A DNA stretch of 64,000 bases from Lachnospiraceae bacterium (GTDB lineage Bacteria > Bacillota > Clostridia > Lachnospirales > Lachnospiraceae), in contig JAAVZL010000023.1 of assembly GCA_022791635.1 (NCBI GenBank), forward strand, positions 1-64,000, in the 5' to 3' direction. This document shows positions 17,733 to 26,678 of the stretch, piece by piece. Each line of letters opens with the position of its first letter. The stretch's first letter is position 1. A program made the position numbers and the translations under genes. Under the pieces are notes generated by a model, which saw only the letters and a program-made list of their open reading frames with translations, was not told the origin of the DNA and did not search any database.

Positions 17733-17947
17733 GAGAGGAAGGAACGGAAGGCAGCAGACTTTTCCATATCCGTGTTCGCACGGTTCTCGTACAGCGTGTT
17801 TGCTCTTGTCGGACTAACGTTTTAAGCTTTATAACAGGCTTCGCCTGTTCACTCTTTATGCGTTAGTCCGCCAATATCAAACACGCTGTACGCGAACAGG
17901 CGGACACTGGATATCGGAAAATCTGCTGCCTTCCGTTCCTTCCTCTC
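17733..17947. repeat. Palindrome family 1, copy B (long form, 215 bp)
   Basis: Outer arms 17733-17758 and 17922-17947 are complementary but unlike any other copy. The inner core has a type-2 arm on the left and a type-1 arm (ATATCCAGTGTCCG, read inverted) on the right. The centre contains CAGGCTTCGCCTG. It lies between the convergent sigG and beta-propeller genes and probably acts as a two-way transcription stop. Confidence 0.85.
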
Positions 17948-17981
17948 CCTGGTCGTGGCTCCGGTTTTATTAGGTATATAT

Positions 17982-20117
17982 TTACTGGTTTAATTCCGCT
18001 AGCTTGGCGCCGGTGGTGAGGTTGTAGGCGGTTACGGTTCCGTTTTCGGTGAGGAGGTAGAGGGTTTGGCCGATGTAGGTGCCGCGGGTTCGGTACCAGG
18101 TGTGGTCTTCTCGTTTGGTGCTTATTTTTAGTTTTTGGGTGAAGGCTCCCTGGTCGTAGGTGTAGACGAGGTAGTCCTGTCGGTTGGTTCCGCGGTTGCT
18201 GCCTTCGGCTTCGAAGGCGATGAGGTCCTGGGAGGGGTCTATGAGGACGGCGTGGTGGTCCCAGAGGGCTTCGGTGTAGTTGTAGTCTTTCAGGTGGAGG
18301 CGGGACTGTTCTTTAAGGTCTTTTGGGTCGGTTAGGTCGAACATGGAGAGCTTTAAGCCCTCCTCGCGGCCGGTTTCTTCGTCTGCTTCTACGCCGAGCC
18401 CCAGGAGGGTGTGTTCGCCGTAGGGGTGCAGGTATTCGGAGAAGCCGCTGACTTTTAATTGGCCCAGGAGTTTTGGCTCTTCCGGATCGGACAGGTCGAT
18501 GGCGAAGAGGGGATCGGTCTGGCGGAAGGTGACCAGGTAGCCTGTTTCTCCCAGGAAGCGGGCGGATTTTATTTGTTCTCCCTCTGCCAGGCCCTCCAGC
18601 TTTCCTTTTATGGCGAGGTTGCGGCCCAGGATGTAGAGGGCGTTGGTTTCTTTGGGCTCTCCGTAGTCGTAGCCGAGAAGCTCTTCGGTGCGGTCGTCGG
18701 TTACTGCCTTTGCCTGGTATTCCTGGACGGTTGTGGCGATGCGCAGATTGGACTCGTACTCATCCAGGGAGAAGCTGTTGTCTACTCTTCCGGGGACTTC
18801 TCCCTGGGCCTGGGCGTAGAAGCGGCCTTTTAGGTAGGAGAAGCGGAGGAGTCGCGTTGTGTCCTGATGGAGGCCTTCACTTTGGGGCTCTTGCTGGTAG
18901 ACGGACTGGTATTCGGCCAGATAGATGTTTTGGGGGCTTACGTAGTAGGTTCCGGAGCCGGACAGGATGGCCCGGGTGTCTGTGAAGTCGGTTGGATTGG
19001 ACAGGTCGATGGAGACCAGCACCAGGTAGCTTGTTCCGTCGGCATAGGCTGGACAGTAGATATTCTCGGCCTTGATGTGCTTTCCGTCTGCTTTGGGGAT
19101 GTAGGCGTCGTAGTCCTTCTCTCCCTCTCCCGGGCTTGCGGTGAAGCGGCTGATTCCGTAGAAGTATCCTTTGGAAATCCGGGAGCTTTCGTAAGAGCCT
19201 TGGAGGGTGAATGTTTTTAGCTTCTTGGGATTGGCTTTGTCTTCTATGTCATAGATTGTAATTTCGTGGTAGACTCTCTCGGGCTCCAGGCCGCAGATGG
19301 CCAGATCCTCTACGGCTGTCTCCTTCTTGGCTGTCTGTGCCGGGGTGGCGGCTTCGTAATATTTGTTCTCTATAGTAATGATCCGGTCTTCCCAGAGATA
19401 GAATTCTTCCAGGTTTTCAAATCCTTCGATAAAGGCTGTCTCTTTGAGGCCGTCCTTTGTATCGATGATCTGGATGCCTTGCTTTTCGGGGCCGGCTGTG
19501 CCCTCCTGATCCTTTGTCTGTTTTCTGGCTGTCTGGTACAGGTAACGGCCGTCATTTTTGATGCGGTCTGCCTCGTCTACCTCCGCTACCTGGAGGTTGG
19601 TCTGTCCAAAGACGTTCTCGGAAGCGGAATCCTCCAGGGAGGATTGTTTCTGGGCGGCGGCCAGATCGGCCTCGGCATATTCCATTTTTGCCATGCCTCT
19701 TGAGAGCTCTTCCTCTTCCTGCTGCCAGCTCTCTTGAAGGCGGGCGTAGATTTCTTCGTAGGTAACATTGGGAAGGTCAAGAAGGTCCTGCTCTTCTTCT
19801 GGGGATGTCTCTGGGAGTATGGTCTCTATGGGTGTTGTTTCTGTTATCGCTGACTCTAAATTCTCCGTATCAGCCTTTCCGAAGGGATCCTGATGGGTGA
19901 GGAGTCCCAGGTGATAGATGTGTAGGGACAAACCTGCAACCAGGCAGAAGCTTGCGGCAGCGGCCAGCGCCGGATAGAGGCGTCCTTTGCGGAAATATTG
20001 TTTTCTCTCATGCTCCTTTAGGGTTTCCCGCATCCACTCCGGGTCTAGGCCGGAAGGGATCTCAAGTTCATTGCCTTTTTTTCGAAGGAGCTCTAAAATT
20101 TCTTCGTTTTTTTTCAT
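17982..20117 (-). CDS. Membrane-anchored beta-propeller protein (PF09826-like) beside an ECF sigma factor
   Basis: This 711-residue protein has a cytoplasmic N-terminus of about 45 residues, one membrane segment (about 47-68) and a large outside domain. That domain resembles the secreted C-terminal beta-propeller family distantly related to WD40, with repeated blocks such as FLGETGYLVTFRQTDPLFAI and DLSDPEEPKLLGQLKV. It follows the ECF sigma gene by 78 bp, and its short N-terminus with WMRETLKEHER resembles an anti-sigma tail, so it may be a transmembrane sensor holding that sigma factor. That link is inference. Near its 3' end codons end almost only in A or C. Confidence 0.7.
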   Translation of the reverse strand: MKKNEEILELLRKKGNELEIPSGLDPEWMRETLKEHERKQYFRKGRLYPALAAAASFCLVAGLSLHIYHLGLLTHQDPFGKADTENLESAITETTPIETILPETSPEEEQDLLDLPNVTYEEIYARLQESWQQEEEELSRGMAKMEYAEADLAAAQKQSSLEDSASENVFGQTNLQVAEVDEADRIKNDGRYLYQTARKQTKDQEGTAGPEKQGIQIIDTKDGLKETAFIEGFENLEEFYLWEDRIITIENKYYEAATPAQTAKKETAVEDLAICGLEPERVYHEITIYDIEDKANPKKLKTFTLQGSYESSRISKGYFYGISRFTASPGEGEKDYDAYIPKADGKHIKAENIYCPAYADGTSYLVLVSIDLSNPTDFTDTRAILSGSGTYYVSPQNIYLAEYQSVYQQEPQSEGLHQDTTRLLRFSYLKGRFYAQAQGEVPGRVDNSFSLDEYESNLRIATTVQEYQAKAVTDDRTEELLGYDYGEPKETNALYILGRNLAIKGKLEGLAEGEQIKSARFLGETGYLVTFRQTDPLFAIDLSDPEEPKLLGQLKVSGFSEYLHPYGEHTLLGLGVEADEETGREEGLKLSMFDLTDPKDLKEQSRLHLKDYNYTEALWDHHAVLIDPSQDLIAFEAEGSNRGTNRQDYLVYTYDQGAFTQKLKISTKREDHTWYRTRGTYIGQTLYLLTENGTVTAYNLTTGAKLAELNQ

Positions 20118-20195
20118 TCCCTGCTTCTCCTTTCCTGGAGTTGTCTTTCTTTGCGCTCTTTTGCCAAGGGCTGCATGACGCTTACTTTTCGGTCT

Positions 20196-20666
20196 TTAGA
20201 ACCTTTCTTCTCTTATGTATTCCTGTTTCAGCTTTTTTAAGGCTCTTCGGTATTTAGATCGGATGGTGTTGTGATTCTTATTCAGAATTCGGGCGATCTC
20301 CTCTCCTCGGTAGCCGCCAAAAACCGTTAGGGTTACGATCAGGCGTTCTTCTTCGCCAAGCTTTCCCAGAAGCTCCAGAAGCTCTGCCTGGGAGGTGGGG
20401 CCTGGCTCGTAGGAGATCTCCGGATCTTCCTTTAGGAATTCCTGTCTCTTTCTTTTTTTGAGGCTTTTTTTGCAGTGGTTTACCAGGATTTTGAAGATCC
20501 ACGGGCGGAAGGCTTCCTTGTTTTTCAGTCTGGCAAAGTGTTCGTAGGCAGTAAGAGCTGTCTCCTGCACGGCGTCCTCGGCATCTTCGGCATTGCCCAT
20601 GTAATAGTAGGCAAGACGATACATGTCCTTGTAGCTTGCCTCATATAGCTCCATAAAGCGTTCCAT
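20196..20666 (-). CDS. ECF RNA polymerase sigma factor
   Basis: This sigma factor of about 156 residues has region 2 (YKDMYRLAYYYMGNAEDAED onward) and region 4 (GYRGEEIARILNKNHNTIRS) but no region 3, as in extracytoplasmic-function sigma factors. The start ATG 20666 follows AGGTGGGA. The frame opens 27 nt earlier but has no ribosome site. The upstream DNA contains TGCAAC and GTACTC 15 bp apart, an ECF-like promoter that would allow self-activation. The partner is probably the propeller membrane protein encoded next. Confidence 0.88.
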   Translation of the reverse strand: MERFMELYEASYKDMYRLAYYYMGNAEDAEDAVQETALTAYEHFARLKNKEAFRPWIFKILVNHCKKSLKKRKRQEFLKEDPEISYEPGPTSQAELLELLGKLGEEERLIVTLTVFGGYRGEEIARILNKNHNTIRSKYRRALKKLKQEYIREERF

Positions 20667-20715
20667 TCCTCCCACCTCACTCTTGAAATGCATTTCGTAC
20701 TCTTCTACTATAATA

Positions 20716-20742
20716 GAGTACTTTTGATGGCAAAATGTTGCA
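20716..20742 (-). promoter_or_regulatory. Candidate ECF-type autoregulatory promoter
   Basis: TGCAAC (20737-20742) followed by ATTTT and then GTACTC (20716-20721) on the minus strand resembles the AAC-containing -35 of ECF promoters. It lies 50-75 bp before the sigma-factor start. The -10 element is uncertain. Confidence 0.4.
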
Positions 20743-20826
20743 GGGTAATAGAAATTTGTACAAAAAATCGTTAAATTTCCTCACTGAGGGTAGCATAATT
20801 TGAGTTGTTATTCAAGGGAATCTGAG

Positions 20827-20951
20827 TTCAATGACATGAAGTTAAGCCTGCAAAGACTACCGGCGCAGGGGAGGAGGGCCGCCCCGCTAAGGGGTGGCGG
20901 TTCTTGCCAGGAGCCTTCATACGCCTTTCAGGGCTTAACTTCATGGCATTA
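20827..20951. mobile_element. MITE-like element with 8-bp target duplication (family 3)
   Basis: This 125-bp element has terminal inverted repeats around CATGAAGTTAAGCC. It is bracketed by a perfect direct repeat AATCTGAG at 20819-20826 and 20952-20959. The inside is GC-rich (GGGCCGCCCCGC). No transposase is present. It fills most of the 430-bp gap between the ECF gene and the MORN gene. Confidence 0.75.
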
Positions 20952-21096
20952 AATCTGAGATGGGGGATTTTTGAAATTCGTAGATATCTGTAAATATAAA
21001 AATTCTGTAAACCTGGAAATTGTTGTTTTTAATGATGTAAAAAGAGCCGATATGTATATAGGAGCTGTAAATTCAAATTGAAAGGAGCGGATTTTT

Positions 21097-22545
21097 ATGA
21101 GCAAACGGATTTTTGTAGTAAAACGTATCATGGCTGTTGTGTTAACTGTTGTTATTTTTGTTTCTGCACCATCCATTTCGGTATGTGCAAGTGATGATTC
21201 CCGGAATCTCATTACGCAAATTCTGGATTTTCTCAGCGATAAGCCTCTTTCTATTGATTTATTTTGGAATTATCTTGGAGAGGGGAAAGAGGTTGCTTAC
21301 TGGGAGGAGGAGGTCTATCCTCATATAAAGAGAAGTATCCTTGAAAATGCAGACTATCAAAGCAAGCTTCAGGATGTTTTGAAACTGGCGTATGAAAACG
21401 GGCACTATAAGATTGATTTTATATCGGACAGTACGCCTCCCGGATATTATGAACCAAGCTTTGATGAAACGCGCTATAACCAGTCCTTTGCCTTTAACGA
21501 TGGGGATTTGTTTTATGCGCTTCATGGAATTAACGGGCATCTTGTGATTGACGCCACTTATCTTGGCGGCCAGCAGTTTGACGTATGGGTTGCGGTGTCG
21601 GATTACTATGACTTTGATCTCAATATGCAATGCTATGCAGGCAATGGTCTGGCCTGCTTTGGCAATAATTATATGACTGCGTTAAAGGAGCTTTATGATA
21701 TTGGAAATGAATTTCGCGTAACCATGGGCTTTACTTATTCCTGTTTCTGGGAGATGCCTGAGGTTTCCGATAGCAGCACAAAGGAAATTGCAAGCTCTCC
21801 TACTCTTACGGATCCACAGCCGCCGTCTGATGTAAGCACGCAAGGTACGCCTTCCTCTCCTGGAGGATATGTGACAAATCAGTATTATGCCCGAGGTTCT
21901 TATGATATCGGGTATTATACCGGAGAATGGAAAGGCGGAAAGCCCAATGGGCAGGGGACCCTTGTCTATGAAGGCGGAACAAAATATACCATTAAGATGA
22001 CAAATGGGGATATTTATTCTGCCAGTACTTTTACCGGGAATTGGCTGGGTGGGAAAAAATACGGTTACGGGGTTTTTACGTTTGCCAATGGAATCCAATA
22101 TGACGGGGTGTGGAATGTAGATGGTTATTATTTTAAGGGAAATGTTATTTTTCCTGCATACAAGCAGTATATAGAGCAGATCGCCTATGGGGATGATATT
22201 CAAACCGTGTACAGCGAAGAACCCATTTATAACCAAATTTCAAACAATGATCCCGATTCCTCGGAAGCTGAAAGTGAAAAAAATACTTCCTCTGATCCGG
22301 CCGTTAAAGCCGTGGAAGAGGGTTCCTTTGTCTGCCGGTTTTCCGCCGAAAAAATTCCGGTGTATAAGAGCGCGGCTTCTTCTGAGATTCGCTATTATGT
22401 TATCAATGAAAGGGATTGCTATACGATGATTTGTGATAAGAAGTATGTGCTTCAGGATGGGTCTGTGCGTTATTCCCATTGTATCGGATCCGGGGATGAC
22501 GAAGAAATTGTTGGAGAGCCGGATAGCGTTGAAATAGAAAAATAA
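21097..22545 (+). CDS. Secreted MORN-repeat protein
   Basis: This 482-residue protein opens with a signal peptide (residues 1-31, cleavage likely after SVCA). A region of about 190 residues that I do not recognise follows. Residues about 270-350 hold MORN-type repeats such as YTGEWKGGKPNGQGTLVYEG and FTGNWLGGKKYGYGVFTFANG. The tail is serine/glutamate-rich and may end in an SH3-like segment. AAGGAG lies before the ATG. MORN repeats usually bind lipids or proteins, but an exported version has no clear role. It stands alone, with no operon partner. Confidence 0.7.
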   Translation: MSKRIFVVKRIMAVVLTVVIFVSAPSISVCASDDSRNLITQILDFLSDKPLSIDLFWNYLGEGKEVAYWEEEVYPHIKRSILENADYQSKLQDVLKLAYENGHYKIDFISDSTPPGYYEPSFDETRYNQSFAFNDGDLFYALHGINGHLVIDATYLGGQQFDVWVAVSDYYDFDLNMQCYAGNGLACFGNNYMTALKELYDIGNEFRVTMGFTYSCFWEMPEVSDSSTKEIASSPTLTDPQPPSDVSTQGTPSSPGGYVTNQYYARGSYDIGYYTGEWKGGKPNGQGTLVYEGGTKYTIKMTNGDIYSASTFTGNWLGGKKYGYGVFTFANGIQYDGVWNVDGYYFKGNVIFPAYKQYIEQIAYGDDIQTVYSEEPIYNQISNNDPDSSEAESEKNTSSDPAVKAVEEGSFVCRFSAEKIPVYKSAASSEIRYYVINERDCYTMICDKKYVLQDGSVRYSHCIGSGDDEEIVGEPDSVEIEK

Positions 22546-22597
22546 TAGATTTCACCTCGGATTTTGTTGGAAAGCAGGTAAATAGTGAGTCTATACT

Positions 22598-22629
22598 CCC
22601 AAGCTCAGGGAATGCTTCCTGGGCTTGGG
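22598..22629. other. Hairpin after the MORN gene
   Basis: An imperfect stem CCCAAGC...GCTTGGG closes over about 32 nt between two converging genes. Neither strand has a T-run, so it is at best a factor-dependent or weak terminator. Confidence 0.4.
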
Positions 22630-22664
22630 GAATACTTAAACTCCTGAAAACGGAAGCGCTTATT

Positions 22665-23560
22665 CTAACCGGTTGTTAAGAGAGCACTCTTTAAAATTTC
22701 CAGTCTTTTACAAAACATATCATAATATTGAGGAAGGCTTACAAAGAATTCTTCCTTTACCTCAGCTGTCTGATGGAGCCCGATGGCTTTTACGGCTTCG
22801 ATTGCCGCCTCCTTCTGGGTCAATTTCTTTCCAAATGCGGTCTGGCAGTTTGCACCGTCTAAGCTGTCATAGCTGTGAAACGCCTGATTAAAGTCCATCA
22901 GCTTGTGCAGTCTCAGGGGCCTATTATTGGAATTGTCCACTGTTATTCCCCAATTTCCCCAATGGCGATCCGTATTTCCCACAAGATAGTCTACGATATT
23001 CATCATATAGTAGTTATGCTTATCCAGGCTTATGACATACTTTTGTGTATTCTTATTATGATTCTGGCAGTAAATTTCAAAGGCTTCCGTGGATACGATG
23101 GAATATTCCTTTGATGTCATATTTTTACTTACCGTAACCTTTTCTCCGTCAAAATAATCCTCCTCATAGAGGACCTGCTGCACATCAAAACAGCGGCAGA
23201 TACGGCTTGCCAGAAGCTCTCGCTCTACTGGCTCTCTTCCTCCGTTCTTCAGCAGCCAGAAATCTCCCTGCTTTCTCTGCCATGCTTTGGGAAAACAGCC
23301 GTTTGTGGACAAATCCCGCGCCAGATATTCATTCTGAACGGTGTACTGCCTTCCTCGAAGAGAGATATCAAGGAAGGCTGCGTCCAGGTGATTCTCATAT
23401 AGGTTTATTTCTTTGAAAGTGATGCGCTCTTTTTTGCTCTTTACCCAAAAAACATCAGTGATGGAAGCGCATCGGTAGGTCAGGGCGATCCTTGCCCGGT
23501 CTCGTCTATTTCAGCTGTTCTTCTGTCCTTATGCATGATTACATATACTTCTTTTGACAT
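22665..23560 (-). pseudogene. HipA-like kinase gene with a frameshift
   Basis: The larger open part (from the end at 22665 up to about 23500) has the HipA/CtkA-type kinase catalytic loop LVGNTDRHWGNWG and the metal-binding LMDFNQAF. A proper start exists at 23560 (ATG after AGGAGG) and begins MSKEVYVIMHKDRRTAEIDE. That frame hits a stop at 23480-23482, whereas the +1-shifted frame continues with ARIALTYRCAS into the kinase. One lost base near 23490-23498 explains it. It may be a real pseudogene or a sequencing error. No HipB-like antitoxin is adjacent. Confidence 0.7.
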
Positions 23561-23702
23561 GGAACCTCCTGGCTTTTTGTATGATCATTCTATTTATTGG
23601 CTTTGTGGACTTCTTTTCAAAGGAATGGAAATTCTTTTTTTATTTTAGCATTATTTCTCTGTTGTGTCATGGATTTTTTGGGCAAGAAAGCCGTCAAGTC
23701 CT

Positions 23703-23813
23703 ATGGATTTATTTAAAGTAATTATCTCACCAAAGGCACTTTCTCAGTTGAATAGTTACATTGATTATATACAATATACCTTACTGAATGAACAAGCCGC
23801 TCTTCGTGTATGA
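23703..23813 (+). pseudogene. N-terminal remnant of a RelE/ParE family toxin
   Basis: A 36-codon frame encodes MDLFKVIISPKALSQLNSYI followed by DYIQYTLLNEQAALRV and a stop. This matches the first third of ParE-type toxins (about 95-100 residues). The rest of the gene and any antitoxin are gone. It is the only feature seen in the 309-bp gap 23561-23869. Confidence 0.6.
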
Positions 23814-23869
23814 CAAAATGCCTTGCAAACTAGCAGTCGTCTTGCTACTGTAGCTGGAAGCTCCCTTCT

Positions 23870-24952
23870 CTACAACAACTGTTTTTTCTCAACGTCTATA
23901 AAGGCGTCAACCAAACAGTCAAAATCTGATTCTTCCAATGCTCCAATATGACCAACCCGAAATACTTTATCTCTCAGTTCTCCACCATTTGGGCAAATCC
24001 ATATTCCATATTGATCTTTTAAAAGTGTAAAATAATCATAGGCGGACTTTCCATTTGTTGGAGTAAGAGGCGTAACTGCATTTGACAAGCTTTCGGATAT
24101 AATATGGAAAGGAAGATTGTTTTCTTTCATCTGTTTTCGAAAGTATCCGGCAAGACTTCTAATTCGTGCAATTTCCATATCCACGCCTCCGGCAGCATCT
24201 ATTTCCTTAGCCCTTTGATTGATTTGAAGAAGAATACCAACAGCAGGAGTAAACGGAGTCTGCCCACGCTCTCCATTCTTTAATGCTAATTTCAAATCCA
24301 GATACATGGTCTTTGGGTTATTGTCATAAACCTTTTTTACTGCTTTTTCACTTAGAACAAGCAAAGAAACGCCTGGAGGACATGCCAGCGCCTTTTGTGA
24401 CCCCACTATCATAACCTGTACATCAAGTTCAGCCATAGAAAACGGATCACATAAAAAGGAGCTTATAGAATCAACAACTAAAAATATATCATTCTTTTTA
24501 CAAAAGTCACTAATAAGCTTGATGTCATAGAGTACACCTATGGATGCTTCATCCAGATTGATTAGGAAGCCTGTGTAACCGCAGCCATCATACTGGCTTA
24601 GTTGTTCCTGTGTCACTCCATGCCCAAATTCTGGTTTTATCACTGTATAAGGAATATCATAAATTTCCAGCATCTCCACAAATCGATGGCCAAAGCTGCC
24701 GCCATCAACAACAAGGACCTTGTCCTGATTTGTAAATATATTAATCACTGCTGCCTCCATTGAGGATGTCCCGGAACCGGTCAGAAAGCAAACTCTGGCA
24801 TTCTGTTCCGCTTTTGCAAACTTTTTAATTAGTTCTTCATTTTCAAACATAATTTTAGAAAACTCTGGAGTACGAAAATAGGGAACCTGCTCTGCTCCTA
24901 TCTCCCGCACACTATCACTCGTCATAACCGGACCAACTGTAAAATTAAGCAT
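23870..24952 (-). CDS. Class V PLP aminotransferase, 2-aminoethylphosphonate transaminase-like
   Basis: This protein of about 360 residues has the fold and motifs of the alanine-glyoxylate / 2-aminoethylphosphonate transaminase group. These are TGSGTSSMEA near residue 60, the PLP-pairing aspartate in VVDSISS near 161 and the Schiff-base lysine in GSQKALACPPG near 187. The start ATG 24952 has AAGGAG 8 nt upstream, and a GTG three codons earlier lies in that site. It is the last gene of the glycan module and probably aminates a keto or aldehyde intermediate. No phosphonate-forming PEP mutase is present, so the true substrate is open. Confidence 0.78.
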   Translation of the reverse strand: MLNFTVGPVMTSDSVREIGAEQVPYFRTPEFSKIMFENEELIKKFAKAEQNARVCFLTGSGTSSMEAAVINIFTNQDKVLVVDGGSFGHRFVEMLEIYDIPYTVIKPEFGHGVTQEQLSQYDGCGYTGFLINLDEASIGVLYDIKLISDFCKKNDIFLVVDSISSFLCDPFSMAELDVQVMIVGSQKALACPPGVSLLVLSEKAVKKVYDNNPKTMYLDLKLALKNGERGQTPFTPAVGILLQINQRAKEIDAAGGVDMEIARIRSLAGYFRKQMKENNLPFHIISESLSNAVTPLTPTNGKSAYDYFTLLKDQYGIWICPNGGELRDKVFRVGHIGALEESDFDCLVDAFIDVEKKQLL

Positions 24953-24996
24953 TTTATACACTCCTTTTTTCTATATCGCTGAAAACGTTAAGAATA

Positions 24997-25482
24997 TCAT
25001 AAGCTAACATCCAATACCCATTCAATAAACTCTCTGACTGCTCCGTTTCCTCCTGGCTTTGCACTTATAAAATCAGCCAAATCCTTTACCTGCTTTGCCG
25101 CATCAGAAGGGCATCCTATCAGGCCGTCTGCCTTTTTAATGGGATCCATACAGCAAAGATCATTGATGTCATCCCCAATATATGCAACACGATTATATGT
25201 GTCTCCTGTCTTTCTAAGGATCTCATCTAATGCCTCTTTTTTATCTCTTATTCCCTGAAATAATTGTGAGATCCCAATTTCTCTGCATCGATTCTTCAGT
25301 ATTTTAGATGTTCTACCTGTAATTATAATAGGTATTATTCCAGCGGGAAGCAGTATATCATGAATTCCACAACCATCTTTAATATCAAACGCTTTACATA
25401 GCTCTCCATCACTTCCCATATAAATCTTTCCGTCAGTTAGGGTTCCATCTACATCCATAATAAAATACTTGATTTTAGACAT
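24997..25482 (-). CDS. KdsC-like HAD phosphatase
   Basis: This small HAD hydrolase (about 161 residues) resembles KDO-8-phosphate phosphatase (KdsC) and the N-acylneuraminate-9-phosphatase group. The nucleophile pair is in DVDGTLTDG at residues 10-18, the threonine in ITGRTS near 65, and the metal site in GDDINDL near 110. It lacks a cap domain, as KdsC does. The ATG 25482 is 8 nt after the acyltransferase stop behind GTGAGGGA. In context it should dephosphorylate a sugar-acid or similar intermediate before CMP activation. Confidence 0.8.
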   Translation of the reverse strand: MSKIKYFIMDVDGTLTDGKIYMGSDGELCKAFDIKDGCGIHDILLPAGIIPIIITGRTSKILKNRCREIGISQLFQGIRDKKEALDEILRKTGDTYNRVAYIGDDINDLCCMDPIKKADGLIGCPSDAAKQVKDLADFISAKPGGNGAVREFIEWVLDVSL

Positions 25483-25490
25483 TGCTTCCC

Positions 25491-26555
25491 TCACATTCTC
25501 AAATATTTCGCATTTGGTATATTTGCCGCTATCCTTTCCATGACAGCATTCCACAAGAACAGCCCCACAAGAAGTATTACTAACTTTAGTCCAAATACCC
25601 AATACCAGCTTGGATATAAGCCAGCTACACTCAATAATTGCCGCGCTACACTACCCGAAAAATAGTCAAATCCCATAAAAAATACAGTATGACGTCCTAA
25701 ATAACAAATCCCTTTCACAAGTGTCTGATTCCAATGCTTTATAGTTCGAAAGCATAGAATCATCAGTCCTAAGCTGATGCTCAAAGCACCGCATATCATA
25801 CATAACAGGTTTCCATATATATTATCATCAAAATCAACATGCTCCACGGGGTTTAAATGAATTGCAACACTTCCTAATATAATCAGAAGTACAATTATGA
25901 AAAAGTACCATGTGCTACTTTGACAATATTTTGATTTTTCAAATTTTAAGCTTTCCTCTTTGCATCTGTATCCTATGCTAATAAATAGGACTGCCATAAG
26001 AGCAGTATCCATATTCCAAAACAATTTCGGCGCATCCATAAAATAAAAGATATAGCTAATACCGGGACAAAAGAGGATGAATATTATTTGGAGCTTCCTG
26101 CTCTTTCTATTTCCTATCGCATAGAATAGCAACAACGCCATAATAAGCCCTGTTAAGAACCATAAAGGCGAGCAATTAGGCATCCACTCCTGACTTCCTC
26201 TGGAATATATAATTCCGCAAAGATAATGATATAGTAAGTCCGCTTTATCTGGTATGTGGAGTATTAAGTTTCTGCCCATCTCCAAGAATAGATTCACAAA
26301 GCATAAAATTCCATAGGGAAAAAGATAACTTTTCAACAATTTCTTTAGATATAGCGCAAAAGAAATTTGAAAATTTTCTTTTTTAAATACATATCCAGAT
26401 ATTATAAAAAACAGAGGCATATGAAAACCATAAATAAATTTCATAAATGGAGGAGAAACATGCCCCAATAAGACCAAAAGAATTCCTATCCCTTTACATG
26501 CATCAATCCATAATTCTCTACTTGTTTGCTTAACAAATTCTGTCGGATCTTGCAT
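25491..26555 (-). CDS. Acyltransferase family 3 membrane protein
   Basis: This 354-residue protein with about ten membrane segments is related to the OafA/NodX type acyltransferases that acylate cell-surface sugars. The conserved N-terminal histidine lies in LLVLLGHVSPP near residue 32, followed by FHMPLFFIISGYVFKK. GAGAGGAG lies upstream of the ATG. In this cluster it probably adds an acetyl or similar group to the glycan at the membrane. Confidence 0.8.
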   Translation of the reverse strand: MQDPTEFVKQTSRELWIDACKGIGILLVLLGHVSPPFMKFIYGFHMPLFFIISGYVFKKENFQISFALYLKKLLKSYLFPYGILCFVNLFLEMGRNLILHIPDKADLLYHYLCGIIYSRGSQEWMPNCSPLWFLTGLIMALLLFYAIGNRKSRKLQIIFILFCPGISYIFYFMDAPKLFWNMDTALMAVLFISIGYRCKEESLKFEKSKYCQSSTWYFFIIVLLIILGSVAIHLNPVEHVDFDDNIYGNLLCMICGALSISLGLMILCFRTIKHWNQTLVKGICYLGRHTVFFMGFDYFSGSVARQLLSVAGLYPSWYWVFGLKLVILLVGLFLWNAVMERIAANIPNAKYLRM

Positions 26556-26678
26556 TGCATGTCAACTCCTCTCACTACTTTCTCAAAAAAATCCACATTT
26601 TTGCTATTATCTTTTGCCTTGCCTTTACAAAAGTTTCTCTTTTATCCCCGACTTTTATAAATACAAGATAACGAATAC

